From: Nakamurella leprariae
GTDB lineage: Bacteria; Actinomycetota; Actinomycetes; Mycobacteriales; Nakamurellaceae
Length of the DNA: 64,000 nt
Assembly (NCBI RefSeq): GCF_016918035.1
Contig: NZ_JAERWK010000007.1
Coordinates: 53,538-117,537, forward strand
Direction: 5' to 3'
Positions within the stretch are counted from its first letter, which is position 1. Each line of letters opens with the position of its first letter. Shown here piece by piece: positions 39,157 to 47,971 of this stretch. Under the pieces are notes generated by a model. That model saw only the letters and a program-made list of their open reading frames with translations. It did not search any database and had not been told where the DNA came from. The position numbers and the translations under genes were made by a program.

Positions 39157-40832
39157 CCGGTCCCGGTGAACCGTTGCTGCACGTCCAGTCGCTGCACATC
39201 GACTACGCCTCCGGCGGGCGGCTGCACCCGGCCGTCCGGGGCGTCGACTTCACCGTCGGGGCCGGCGAGGTCGTCGCCGTGGTCGGCGAGTCGGGCTCCG
39301 GCAAGTCGACCACCGCACACGCCGTGCTCGGCCTGCTGCCCCCTGAGGGACTGATCACCGCCGGGGCGATCCGGTTCCGCGGCCAGGACATCGCCCGGCT
39401 CTCCGAACGCCGGTTCCGGTCGCTCCGCGGCGCCGAGATCAGCCTGGTGCCGCAGGACCCGACCGTCTCGCTCAACCCGGTCACCCGGATCGGCGACCAG
39501 ATCGCCGAGGGGCTGAGGATCCACGAGAAGCTGCCCCGGCGGGCCGCCCGGCTGGCCGCGGCCGACCTGCTGGACGCCGTCGGCATCGACCGGCCGCTGG
39601 TGCGCAGTCAGCAGTACCCGCATGAACTCTCGGGTGGAATGCGCCAGCGCGTACTCATCGCCATCGCGCTCGCCTGCGACCCGGCCCTCATCGTGGCGGA
39701 CGAGCCCACGTCCGGTCTGGACGTGACCGTGCAGCGCACGGTGCTGGACAAGCTGCAGCAGCTCACCCACGACCGCGGCACGTCCGTGCTGCTGATCACC
39801 CACGATCTCGGGGTGGCGGTGGACCGGGCGGACCGGATCGTGGTGATGCAGGCAGGCGAGGTGGTGGAGACCGGTCCGGCCACCGAGGTGACCCGGCAGC
39901 CCCGGCACGAGTACACCCAGCGCCTGGTCGCGGCCGCGCCGTCCCTGCACAGCGACCGGCTGACCGCCACCGCCGGGATCGTCGCGACGGCGTCCGCGTC
40001 GCCGCCCGGCGCCCGACCCGCCGACCCGATCGAGCGCCGCGCCGACGAGTTCGTCCGGGTCACCGACGTCCGTCGGCAGTTCCGCGTCGTGCTGCCCGAC
40101 TCCGGCCGGGTGGACCTGGTCGCCGTCGACGGCGTCAGCTTCTCCATCGCCCGGGGCAGCACCTTCGCACTGGTCGGCGAGTCGGGCTCCGGCAAGTCCA
40201 CCACCGCCCGTCTGGTGGGCGGGCTGGACTCCCCCACCAGCGGATCAATCACCATCGACGGCGCCGACCTCGAGCAGCTCTCACGAGGCGCCAGGCGGGC
40301 ACTGCGGTCTCGGGTGCAGTTCGTGCACCAGAACCCGTACGCGTCCTTGGACCCGCGCTTCTCGCTGTACGACATCATCGAGGAGCCGTTGCGCGCCTTC
40401 GGGGTGGGATCGGGTCGCGATCGGCAGGCGCGGGTCACCGAGCTGCTCGAGCACATCGCCCTGCCCGCGTCGTACCTGCGCCGCCGGCCCGGCGAGCTGT
40501 CCGGCGGTCAGCGGCAGCGGACCGCCATCGCCCGGGCGCTGGTGCTGCGCCCGGAGCTGGTCATCCTGGACGAACCGGTGTCCGCGCTGGATGTGTCGGT
40601 CCAGGCCCAGATCTTGCAGTTGCTCACCGACCTGCAGGTCGAGCTGGGACTGACCTACCTGTTCATCTCGCACGACCTGGCGGTGGTGCGGCAGATCTCC
40701 GACCGCGTCGGCGTCATGCAGCAGGGCCGGCTGGTGGAGCAGGCGACGACCGCTGAGCTCTTCGCCGCCCCGGCCGACGACTACACCCGGCGGCTGCTCG
40801 ACGCGATCCCGGGCAGCCGGGCACGCGGCTGA
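39153..40832 (+). CDS. Fused DppD-DppF-type ATPase
   Basis: A 559-residue chain with two oligopeptide-type ATPase domains. The first (about 1-265) has GESGSGKSTTAHAVLG, LVPQDPTVSLNPV, signature LSGGMRQRVLIA and Walker B LIVADEPTSGLDV. The second (about 295-555) has GESGSGKSTTARL, FVHQNPYASLDPRFS, LSGGQRQRTAIA and LVILDEPVSALDVSVQAQ. The fusion of D and F domains is common in actinobacteria. It energises the permeases at 37222 and 38239. A strong hairpin follows its stop. Confidence 0.95.
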   Translation: MTGPGEPLLHVQSLHIDYASGGRLHPAVRGVDFTVGAGEVVAVVGESGSGKSTTAHAVLGLLPPEGLITAGAIRFRGQDIARLSERRFRSLRGAEISLVPQDPTVSLNPVTRIGDQIAEGLRIHEKLPRRAARLAAADLLDAVGIDRPLVRSQQYPHELSGGMRQRVLIAIALACDPALIVADEPTSGLDVTVQRTVLDKLQQLTHDRGTSVLLITHDLGVAVDRADRIVVMQAGEVVETGPATEVTRQPRHEYTQRLVAAAPSLHSDRLTATAGIVATASASPPGARPADPIERRADEFVRVTDVRRQFRVVLPDSGRVDLVAVDGVSFSIARGSTFALVGESGSGKSTTARLVGGLDSPTSGSITIDGADLEQLSRGARRALRSRVQFVHQNPYASLDPRFSLYDIIEEPLRAFGVGSGRDRQARVTELLEHIALPASYLRRRPGELSGGQRQRTAIARALVLRPELVILDEPVSALDVSVQAQILQLLTDLQVELGLTYLFISHDLAVVRQISDRVGVMQQGRLVEQATTAELFAAPADDYTRRLLDAIPGSRARG

Positions 40833-40856
40833 CGACGGCGATCCTGCCGTCGGTCG

Positions 40857-40886
40857 GGACCCGGGTGCCCGGTGGTGCCCGGGTCC
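40857..40886 (+). terminator. GC-rich hairpin after the first Opp-type operon
   Basis: GGACCCGGG and CCCGGGTCC form a perfect nine-pair stem around a 12-base loop, 24 bases after the ATPase stop; a second hairpin (CGACGGC/GCCGTCG, 40833-40852) precedes it. No T-run follows, as is usual for actinobacterial terminators. Confidence 0.55.
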
Positions 40887-40981
40887 GGCGCTTCCGGCCC
40901 CGCTAGATTGGGTGGCCGCGCCCCGGTTCGCCGCGCGGTCGGCCGCGCGCAGCGACGGGTTGGGTGATCGGGAGGAGCCGG

Positions 40982-41677
40982 GTGGACGTGAGCCTTCACC
41001 CCGGTCCGGACGAGTTGGCCCCGGACGAGGCCCGCCCCGACGACAACGTCCGGGACCTCACCCAGATCCAGCTGGAGCGACTGCGGGACGAGATCCTGGA
41101 GGGACTGCACCCGCCGGGCACCGTCCTGCTGGAGACGGTGCTGAGCAAGCGCTACGGCGTGTCCCGGACCCCGGTGCGCGAGGCGCTCGGCCGACTGCAG
41201 AACGAGGGTTGGCTGGAACGCTCCACCCGCGGCTTCGTGGTGCGGCGGCGCGATCCCGAGGAGATCCTCGAGATCTATGGGGTACGCATCCTGCTCGAGG
41301 CGGCCAGTGCCGAGCAGGCGGCGACGAACCGCACCGAGTTCGACCTGCAGCGCCTGGACTTCCTCACCGAGGAGCGGTTCCGGGTCGAGACGGTCGACGC
41401 CGCACGCGATGTGAACATGCGGTGGCACCGGGCCCTGCGTCGGGCCGCCCACAACGAGACGCTCGCCAGGTTGCTGACCGACCTGGACGCCCTGCTGCGC
41501 ATCTACCACGGCAAGCGGCGGCCGGACGATGCACCGGATCCGGCAGTGTCGGACCACGGTGCCATCGTCCAGGCCGTCCGCGAGCGGGACGGTGATCTGG
41601 CTCGGGTCCTGATGAGCGCCCACCTCCGGCGGGCCCGGGACGAACGCGTCCAGGCCATGCTGCCGGACCAGGAATGA
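40982..41677 (+). CDS. GntR-family regulator, FCD/FadR subfamily (island regulator)
   Basis: GTG 40982 lies four bases after GGAGGAG, giving 231 residues. The winged helix (about 20-90) reads TQIQLERLRDEILEGLHPPGTVLLETVLSKRYGVSRTPVREALGRLQNEGWLERSTRGFVV; the FCD domain (about 95-225) has NMRWHRALRRAAHNETL and a SDHGAIVQAVRERD metal-ligand region. It is clearly paralogous to the GntR protein at 23406 (same GVSRTPVR helix and ERxTRG wing). A possible -10 TAGATT lies at 40904. It may recognise the TGTATACA palindromes at 35031 and 45044. It converges with the OsmC gene, with one base between the stops. Confidence 0.88.
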   Translation: MDVSLHPGPDELAPDEARPDDNVRDLTQIQLERLRDEILEGLHPPGTVLLETVLSKRYGVSRTPVREALGRLQNEGWLERSTRGFVVRRRDPEEILEIYGVRILLEAASAEQAATNRTEFDLQRLDFLTEERFRVETVDAARDVNMRWHRALRRAAHNETLARLLTDLDALLRIYHGKRRPDDAPDPAVSDHGAIVQAVRERDGDLARVLMSAHLRRARDERVQAMLPDQE

Positions 41678-41678
41678 C

Positions 41679-42236
41679 TCAGACCGCGACGTCGACCGTC
41701 TCCCGGGCGGCCGCGTGGTTGATGACGGTGCCGGTCACCTGCTGGGGCTCGCGCAGCAGGTTGAAGATCGGGCAGTTGCGCTCGACCGCCTCGTGCAGGT
41801 CACGGAGCTCCTCCTCGGACGCCGGCGACTCCAGGTGCACGGTGTAGTGCAGCTGGTGGGGGTAGATCGGCACGTCCTCCAGGCCGGCCTGGCCGGCCTG
41901 CGGGTGCATGGTGCCGGTGACCTCCACCCGCAGCGAGTCCAGCGGCACCTGCCGATCGGCCGCCTGGATGAGATAGATGTGGGTCAGGCAGCTGCTGAGC
42001 ACGCCGAGCTGGAGTTCGGGCGAGGACGGGCCGAGGTCGTACCCGGCAAAGTCCGGTCCGCTGTCCATGATGATCTGGAAGTCGCGGATGCGGATCCGCC
42101 GGACACCGCTGCGTCCCTCGGCGGTCGTCTCGGCCCGGAGCTGATGCGGTCCGCGGCCCTCGCCGCGCTCCGCCGCCGCGCGGCGCGTCAGGATTGCGTC
42201 GCGCTTCTGGGCCAGGTACTCGTTCAGGGTGGTCAT
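41679..42236 (-). CDS. OsmC family protein
   Basis: A 185-residue OsmC/Ohr-type protein. The two redox cysteines are present, Cys83 in LGVLSSCLTHIYLIQAA and Cys155 in VERNCPIFNLL, and the central strand-helix pattern RIRIRDFQIIMDSGPDFAGYDLGPSSPELQLG fits the family; a 45-residue charged N-terminal extension is unusual. OsmC proteins reduce organic or fatty acid peroxides or act on reactive sulfur species. It starts 57 bases after LLM couple B on the same strand and is probably the last gene of that operon, which may indicate protection from oxygenase by-products or sulfur chemistry. Confidence 0.9.
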   Translation of the reverse strand: MTTLNEYLAQKRDAILTRRAAAERGEGRGPHQLRAETTAEGRSGVRRIRIRDFQIIMDSGPDFAGYDLGPSSPELQLGVLSSCLTHIYLIQAADRQVPLDSLRVEVTGTMHPQAGQAGLEDVPIYPHQLHYTVHLESPASEEELRDLHEAVERNCPIFNLLREPQQVTGTVINHAAARETVDVAV

Positions 42237-42293
42237 GGAACTCCCGTCTCCGTGGTCGTTCTGGAAGGACGCGAGCCGGTATCGGCCCGCGGG

Positions 42294-43622
42294 TCATGCG
42301 CCCTGGGCGACCGGCATGCGCAGCTCGGGCACCGGCACGTCGAGGTGCTCGCGCAAGGTGGTGCCCGTGTAGTCCCGCCGGTGGACCCCGCGCTCCTGCA
42401 GGATCGGCACCACCCGGTCGACGAACTCGGCCAGACCGGATGGGATCACCGCGGGCGTGATGATGAACCCGTCGCAGGCCTCCGTCTCGACCCAGTGCTG
42501 GATGTGGTCGGCGACCTGGACCGGTGTTCCGACGATCGCCGACAGTCCGCGCACCCGGGCCATGAGCTGCCGGATGGACAGCCGGTCGTGCTCGGCGATG
42601 GCCCGCCACCGCGCCACCACCGCCCGCGGGTCCTGGTCCTCCTGGGTCCGCACCCGCGCCGGCATGACTTCCCAGTCCGGGTCGACGTCGGGCAGCGGGC
42701 CGTCGGGATCGTACGCGGACAGGTCACGACCCCACTGCTGCTCGAGCAGGTACATGGCGACCGGGCCGGAGACGGCCAGGTCCTCGAGATGGGCAGCCCG
42801 CTCCCGCGCCTCGTCGGAAGTGTCCCCCAGGACGAACGACGCCCCGGGCAGGATGCGCAGGTCGTCCCCGGCCCGGCCGTAGCGGGGCAGGCGGGACTTG
42901 ACGTCCCGGAAGAAGGCCCGGGCCCCGTCGAGGTCGCGGCTCGGGGTGAAGACAACATCGGCGAGCTGCGCGGCGAACTCGCGCCCGTCGTCCGAGTCGC
43001 CGGCCTGGACGATGACCGGATGTCCCTGCGGGCTCGACGGCACGCTGAACGGGCCGTCGACGGTGACGAACTCGCCCCGGTAGTCGATCGGGACCGAGGG
43101 TCCCGGCCCGGTGGGCCCGTCCGGGCGGGAGGTCCACAACCGCCGGGAGGCGTCGATGACCTCCGTGGCGCGACGGTAGCGGTCCGCGTAGTCCAGGTAC
43201 CGGCCCCGGCTGAAGTTGTCGCCGGCCCCGACGGACGTGACCACGTTCCAGCCGGCCCGGCCGCCGCTGAGCACGTCGAGCGAGCCGAACTGCCGGGCCA
43301 GCTGGTACGGGTCATTGAAGGTCGAGTTGATGGTGGCCACCAGCCCGATGTGCTCGGTGACCGCCGCCAGGGCCGGCAGCACGGTGAGACTGTCCGGCCG
43401 GCCCGCGATGCTGTGCTCGACGATCGCCCCGCGGTGCTCGCGCACCCCGAGACCCTCAGCCAGGAAGAAGAAGTCGAACCGGCCCCGCTCAGCGGTGCGG
43501 ATGAACTCGACGAACGAGTCGAACTCGATCTGGCTTCCCGAATCCGGGTGACGCCAGACGGTGTGGTGGTTGACGCCGGGGAAGTATGCAGCCAGGTGAA
43601 CCTGGCGCGATCTGTGGGTCAT
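42294..43622 (-). CDS. LLM-class monooxygenase, long subunit of couple B
   Basis: ATG 43622 (MTHRSRQVHLAAYFPGVNHHTVW) follows GAGGAG at good spacing, giving 442 residues. The flavin-site motif SLDVLSGGRAGWNVVTSVG is intact, with DNFSRGRYLDYADRYRRATEVIDASRRLW, PSSPQGHPVIVQAGDSDDGREFAAQLADVVF and the C-terminal DYTGTTLREHLDV. It is a paralog of the long proteins at 32107 and 46616, all beginning with the PGVNHHT/QGVNHHT-like or equivalent segment. The partner short subunit at 43632 is translated just upstream (nine-base gap). It probably oxidises an organosulfur compound with reduced FMN; the substrate is unknown. Confidence 0.88.
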   Translation of the reverse strand: MTHRSRQVHLAAYFPGVNHHTVWRHPDSGSQIEFDSFVEFIRTAERGRFDFFFLAEGLGVREHRGAIVEHSIAGRPDSLTVLPALAAVTEHIGLVATINSTFNDPYQLARQFGSLDVLSGGRAGWNVVTSVGAGDNFSRGRYLDYADRYRRATEVIDASRRLWTSRPDGPTGPGPSVPIDYRGEFVTVDGPFSVPSSPQGHPVIVQAGDSDDGREFAAQLADVVFTPSRDLDGARAFFRDVKSRLPRYGRAGDDLRILPGASFVLGDTSDEARERAAHLEDLAVSGPVAMYLLEQQWGRDLSAYDPDGPLPDVDPDWEVMPARVRTQEDQDPRAVVARWRAIAEHDRLSIRQLMARVRGLSAIVGTPVQVADHIQHWVETEACDGFIITPAVIPSGLAEFVDRVVPILQERGVHRRDYTGTTLREHLDVPVPELRMPVAQGA

Positions 43623-43631
43623 GAGCACTCC

Positions 43632-44729
43632 TCAGGAGGCGGCGACGAGCGAGTTGGCCGGGCGGGTCAGCCCGAGCCGGTCCCGCAGGGCGGCGCCGGC
43701 GGGCGGGACCGGTAGGTGCAGCGCCGGGAGGACGGCGTCCGTCCAGACCTGCAGTCCGCCGGTGACGGTCGGGGGCAGGACGAGGAAGCCGTCGACGGCA
43801 GCGATGGTTACCGCGGTCCGGACCTCATCGACGATGTCGGCGACGGGACCGGTGACCGTCAGCGCGCCGGTGATCGGCCCGGCGATCTCGTCCAGGCGAC
43901 GGCGCAGCCGCTCCCCGGCCTCGGTCCGCGAGTCGCCGAAAGCGGCTAGCCGCCCGAGTATCCGGGTCGACGATCGCCGGCCGGCCGCCTCGAGCGCCGC
44001 CGCCACCTCGGCCCGTCGCTCGCGCAGCTCGTCGATGTCCTCGGCGTGCACGACGGCGACGTCGGCGTGCCGGACGGCCAGCGCGGTCGAGGCGTCGTCG
44101 ACGACGTCGATGACGGTGACCGGATGACCCTGCGGCGGACGCGGGGTCGTCGACGGGCCGCGGACCGCGAAGTGCCGGCCCCGGAAGTCGACCCGGTGCA
44201 GCTTGCCGGCGTCCAGGTAGCGGGCGGCGTCGACGTCGCGGATGACGGCGTCGTCCTCCCAGCTGTCCCACAGCCGCCGGGTGATCTCCAGGTGCTCGTC
44301 CGCCCAGGCCAGTCGCTCCTCGACCGACGCCACCTCGGGCCGCCCGGCGTACCGGGCCTCGGCCGGGTCGACGGTCGGCCGCGGGTTCCAGCCGGCCCGA
44401 CCACCGCTGATGAAGTCGAGTGTGGCAACGGCTTTCGAGACGTGGTACGGCTCGGTGAGGGGAGCCGACACCTCGGGGACGATGCCGATCGAGGTGGTGA
44501 CCGGGGCGAGCCGGGCCGCCAGAGTGACCGCGTCGTACCGCAGGTCGTCCCCTCCGTGCCGTGGCGCCAACCGGTCGGCGAAGACGGCGAACGCGAATCC
44601 GGCCCGGGCCGCGGTGCGCACGGATTCGGTCAACCGGGTCGGGTCGAGGGTCGACGTCCGGGGCACGACCTCGTCGTGCCAGGCGGCCGGGTGACTTCCG
44701 GGCCCGTCGACGGAGACAGCGAACAGCAT
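43632..44729 (-). CDS. LLM-class protein, short subunit of couple B, degenerate flavin motif
   Basis: A 365-residue LLM-fold protein (MLFAVSVDGPGSHPAAWHDEVVP). It has IGIVPEVSAPLTEPYHVSKAVATLDFISG, DSWEDDAVIRDVDAARYLD and PRPPQGHPVTVIDVVDD, but the flavin segment is GRAGWNPRPTVD instead of GWNxVT. The C terminus PPAGAALRDRLGLTRPANSL matches the equivalent end of the 33477 protein. It is transcribed first, behind a Cys leader peptide and a TGTATACA box, and before the long partner. Most likely a structural or regulatory half of a heterodimer (inference). Confidence 0.8.
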   Translation of the reverse strand: MLFAVSVDGPGSHPAAWHDEVVPRTSTLDPTRLTESVRTAARAGFAFAVFADRLAPRHGGDDLRYDAVTLAARLAPVTTSIGIVPEVSAPLTEPYHVSKAVATLDFISGGRAGWNPRPTVDPAEARYAGRPEVASVEERLAWADEHLEITRRLWDSWEDDAVIRDVDAARYLDAGKLHRVDFRGRHFAVRGPSTTPRPPQGHPVTVIDVVDDASTALAVRHADVAVVHAEDIDELRERRAEVAAALEAAGRRSSTRILGRLAAFGDSRTEAGERLRRRLDEIAGPITGALTVTGPVADIVDEVRTAVTIAAVDGFLVLPPTVTGGLQVWTDAVLPALHLPVPPAGAALRDRLGLTRPANSLVAAS

Positions 44730-44814
44730 GGTGTCACTTCGATTCTCGAAGGTCCCACCGACCGATCGCGGGCGTGCGCGATCGCAGGTGAGACGAGCCT
44801 CGTGGGGACGGGGC

Positions 44815-44886
44815 TCAGCGACAGAGCTGGCTGGACAGTCGTCCGAGGTCGACGTGACGCCGGCGGGCGAGCACCCGGCGACGCAC
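44815..44886 (-). CDS. Cysteine-ending leader peptide (couple B operon)
   Basis: This minus-strand ORF ends RRRHVDLGRLSSQLCR and a stop, 85 bases before the short LLM gene. GTG 44886 is proposed as start (23 codons); GTG 44874 or an earlier codon is possible because the frame stays open upstream. The core matches the other leaders (R-R-H-V-D-L-x-R-x-S-S-x-x-C-R). No SAM-IV aptamer is seen in front of this copy. Confidence 0.7.
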   Translation of the reverse strand: MRRRVLARRRHVDLGRLSSQLCR

Positions 44887-45043
44887 GGTCGGGATCGTCA
44901 GCAGGTGTCGCGGGGCGGACGCGCCAAGTCCCGCGGAGCGGGACGCCGGGGCGGTCAGCACGGTCGCGGTTCCTCCGTCGAACGGGATGGGAGCGGCTCC
45001 GGGACCGGGGTCGACGCGCAGCTCGGGATCGAGGACGCGATGA

Positions 45044-45072
45044 GTGTATACACGCGTCGGCACAGATGTCAC
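45044..45072 (-). promoter_or_regulatory. Candidate promoter and GTGTATACAC operator (couple B operon)
   Basis: On the minus strand GTGACA (plus 45067-45072), a 16-base spacer and TATACA (plus 45045-45050) could be -35 and -10. The -10 lies within the palindrome GTGTATACAC (45044-45053), the same core as at 35031, so a bound GntR dimer would block this promoter. The -35 overlaps the end of the MFS gene. Confidence 0.4.
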
Positions 45073-46586
45073 CTGATCGCGTCGGGCGCGACATCGGCCC
45101 CTGGCGAGGGAGACTCGGGGCGCGGTGCGGCCGCCGTCACGACCGCTCCGTCGCCGCGTTCCAGCGACGTACGCTGGCCCCGACCCAGGAGAATCGAGGC
45201 CACCAGCGACGCGGCGAGCAGCCCCACGACCAGCGCGGAGGCCACCACGAACCCGTCCGTGCCGAAGGTCGGCCCGCCGGCGCCGCCGAGCAGGATCCCG
45301 ACCGCACCGGCCACCACTAGGGTGGCCGAGAGTCGTTGGCTCAATTGCAGGAAGCCGGCCGCCAGCCCTGCGGAGTGGGACGGAACGGACTGCAGGGTGA
45401 ACGTCCGGTTCGGCGCCTCGGACAGCCCGTGCGCCACCCCCATGAGCAGTTCCACCGCCACCACCGTCCACAGGAAGGAGGACGGCGCGAACCACAGCGC
45501 GGCCAGCCCGATGACGGCCGCGCCGAGCAGTTGTCCGGCCACACCGACCGACACCACTGCGTGCCCGAACCGCACCGCGAGCCGCCAGCTCACCGCCGAG
45601 GTGATCACGAACGTGACCGACCGCGGCAGGGCGACCAGCGCGGCGACGATCGGCGAAAAACCCAGGCCGGAGATCAGGTACAGGCTGAGCACCGTGCCGT
45701 GCCCGACCCCGGCGCCGAACCAGAAGGTCGCCACGGTGACGCCACGCACGTAGCCGGGCGCCCGGCCCAGGTCCGGCAGCAGCACCGGCGTCCGCCCGTG
45801 GCGGGCGTACCAGCGCTCCCACCCGACGAAGAGCATCAGCGCGACGGCCGCGCCGCCGAGCAGCAGCGGCACCGACGCGCCCGCCCACACCATCGGCAGC
45901 AGGAGCAGCACCGTGGCGGCGGCCAGCCCGGTCAGCCCGACCGGGTCGACGCTCACCGCGGCCGCCCCCGCGTCCGCGCGAAGCCGCGGCCGGGGCAACG
46001 CCAGCAGGCCCAGCACGAAGGCGACCAGCGCGAACGGCAGGTTAGCCAGCAGGGCCAGCCGCCAGCCGGAGTCGTCGGAGGCGGTCACCAGGGCCGCTCC
46101 GCCGATCGGCCCGACCAGCCCGGACAGTCCGGCGGCCACGCCGTACGCCCCCAGCGCCCTGGCCCGTGCGGTGCCGGCGAACAGGTCCTGGATCACCCCG
46201 AGCACTTGGGCGCTGAGCATGCCCGCGCCGGCTCCCTGGACGAGCCGCGCGACGATGACCAGCCACGGATCGACGGCCAGGCCACTGACCAGGCTGGTCA
46301 GGGAGAACAGGGCGACGCCGGTCAGGAACAGCCGGCGCCGGCCGAACCGGTCGCCCAGTCGACCGGCTGGGACCAGGGCCAGGCCGAAGGTCAGCGAGTA
46401 GCCCGACAGGATCCACTGCGTCTGCGCCGTGTCGGCCGCCAACGACCGCTGCAGGGCCGGCGTCACGATGCCCAGCAGACCCTGGTCGACCAGGGTGGCG
46501 AAACCCGCGGCCAGGCACGCGGCCAGCGCCGTCCGCCGCTGACGATCGGTCAGGGCCACGGCAGGACTGGTCGGGACGGGCGGCAT
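45069..46586 (-). CDS. MFS transporter, DHA2-like
   Basis: From ATG 46586 (MPPVPTSPAVALTDRQRRTAL) the protein has 505 residues with about 12-14 hydrophobic segments. MFS motifs are visible: the loop 2-3 signature GRLGDRFGRRRLFLTG, the transmembrane-5 antiporter-like GLSGLVGPIGGAAL, and QWILSGYSLTFGLALVPAG. It lies 29 bases after the long LLM gene of couple C on the same strand and is probably in that operon. It could export by-products (for example the aldehyde or sulfite released by oxidation) or import substrate; the DHA2 layout favours export. Confidence 0.88.
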   Translation of the reverse strand: MPPVPTSPAVALTDRQRRTALAACLAAGFATLVDQGLLGIVTPALQRSLAADTAQTQWILSGYSLTFGLALVPAGRLGDRFGRRRLFLTGVALFSLTSLVSGLAVDPWLVIVARLVQGAGAGMLSAQVLGVIQDLFAGTARARALGAYGVAAGLSGLVGPIGGAALVTASDDSGWRLALLANLPFALVAFVLGLLALPRPRLRADAGAAAVSVDPVGLTGLAAATVLLLLPMVWAGASVPLLLGGAAVALMLFVGWERWYARHGRTPVLLPDLGRAPGYVRGVTVATFWFGAGVGHGTVLSLYLISGLGFSPIVAALVALPRSVTFVITSAVSWRLAVRFGHAVVSVGVAGQLLGAAVIGLAALWFAPSSFLWTVVAVELLMGVAHGLSEAPNRTFTLQSVPSHSAGLAAGFLQLSQRLSATLVVAGAVGILLGGAGGPTFGTDGFVVASALVVGLLAASLVASILLGRGQRTSLERGDGAVVTAAAPRPESPSPGADVAPDAIR

Positions 46587-46615
46587 GACCCGGCGCCACT
46601 GAGCGCGCGGCGAGG

Positions 46616-47971
46616 TCAGCTCGGCACCGCCAGACCCAGTTGTTCCCGCAGGGTGGTCCCCTCGTACGCCGTGCGGTACACGCCGCGGTTCTGCAGTTCG
46701 GGCACGAGCCGATCGACCACCTCGTCGAAGCCGCCGGGCATCGCGTTGGGCTGCAGGTTCAGCCCGTCGATGGCGCCGGCTCGGACGTATCGGGTCAGCT
46801 CGTCGGCCACGGTCGCCGGCGACCCGACGAACTCGATGCTCGCGTTGAGGTGCCGGACCAGTTGTCGGATCGACCATCCCCGCTGCTCGGCCAGCTCGCG
46901 CCACGCGGCGGCGGTGCGCAGCGGCCGGTCGTTGGTGTTGACCACGCCGTGCGTCAACGTCTGGGTCGGGACCACTGGGTCGGTGTGCGGCGGCGGGCCG
47001 TCGACATCGTGGTCGGACAGGTCGTGTCCCCACACCGCCTCGATGACCGCGCGGATGCGGCGGTCCGGCCAGGTCCGGTCGCCGAACCACCGCGCTCTGG
47101 CCCGGGCCTCGGCGTCGGTGTCGCCCAGAATGATCCGGGTGGCCGGGAAGATGCGCAGGTCGTCGGCCGGGCGACCGGCCCGGACCAGCCGCCGGCGCAT
47201 GTCGGTGGCGAAGGCCAGGGCCTGGTCGAACTGCAGGTAGCGGGAGAAGATGCCCTGCGCGTGCCGGGCCGCGAACTCACGTCCCTCGTCGGACTCCCCG
47301 GCCTGGAACAGCACCGGCCGCACCTGCGGACTCGGTGGCACGGACGGCCGGGCCCGCACGCCGGACAGCGATCCGGTGCCGGCCACCTCGTGCACTGCCC
47401 CCGGCCGGATCCAGTGGGGAGCCGAGGCAGCGGTGGCGACGGCGCCCGGCTCCCACGCCGACCACAGCGAGGTCACCAACGCGAGATGTTCCTCGGCACG
47501 CCGGTACCGCACCTCGTGGGTGACATCGCCGCCGCGGCGGAAGTTCTCACCGGTCCAGTCGTTGTCGGTCGTGACGACGTTCCAGCCGACCCGTCCGCCG
47601 CTGAGCAGGTCGACCGACGCCAGCCGGCGGGCCAGGTCCACCGGATCGGTGTAGGTGGTGTTGAGCGTGGCCACGAAGCCGAGCCGCTCGGTGACGGCGG
47701 CGAGGTGGGCGAACAGTACGAGCTGGTCCGGCCGGCCGGTCACTGCCGTGTCGGTAATCCGGCCGAGATGTTCTCGGAGTCGCTGACTGTCGCCCAGGAA
47801 CAGGGTGCTGAACAGGCCCCGCTCCGCCGCCTGCGCCAGCTGACGCCAGGCGGCGAAGTCGTAGTAGATGTCGTTCCGCTCCGCCTCGGACCACACGTAG
47901 GCAGGCCCGAACGGGAAGAACCCGGCCAGGTGCAACTGAGCATCGGGCCGCGCCAGTTCCTCAGACGCCAC
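46616..47971 (-). CDS. LLM-class monooxygenase, long subunit of couple C
   Basis: GTG 47971 (VASEELARPDAQLHLAGFFPFG) with AGGGAG upstream gives 451 residues; an in-frame upstream start would sit deep in the preceding gene. The flavin-site motif SVDLLSGGRVGWNVVTTDN is intact, followed by ENFRRGGDVTHEVRYRRAEEHLALV, PSPQVRPVLFQAGESDEGREFAARHAQGIF and the C-terminal RTAYEGTTLREQLGL. It overlaps the short LLM gene by 11 bases, a translational coupling like couples A and B. The downstream MFS gene may share its transcript. The substrate is not determined. Confidence 0.88.
   Translation of the reverse strand: MASEELARPDAQLHLAGFFPFGPAYVWSEAERNDIYYDFAAWRQLAQAAERGLFSTLFLGDSQRLREHLGRITDTAVTGRPDQLVLFAHLAAVTERLGFVATLNTTYTDPVDLARRLASVDLLSGGRVGWNVVTTDNDWTGENFRRGGDVTHEVRYRRAEEHLALVTSLWSAWEPGAVATAASAPHWIRPGAVHEVAGTGSLSGVRARPSVPPSPQVRPVLFQAGESDEGREFAARHAQGIFSRYLQFDQALAFATDMRRRLVRAGRPADDLRIFPATRIILGDTDAEARARARWFGDRTWPDRRIRAVIEAVWGHDLSDHDVDGPPPHTDPVVPTQTLTHGVVNTNDRPLRTAAAWRELAEQRGWSIRQLVRHLNASIEFVGSPATVADELTRYVRAGAIDGLNLQPNAMPGGFDEVVDRLVPELQNRGVYRTAYEGTTLREQLGLAVPS

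Noticed and set aside
45336..47240. 634-codon plus-strand frame across the MFS and LLM genes
   Set aside because: Antisense to proteins with intact motifs; Gln/Arg/Pro-rich product typical of shadows.
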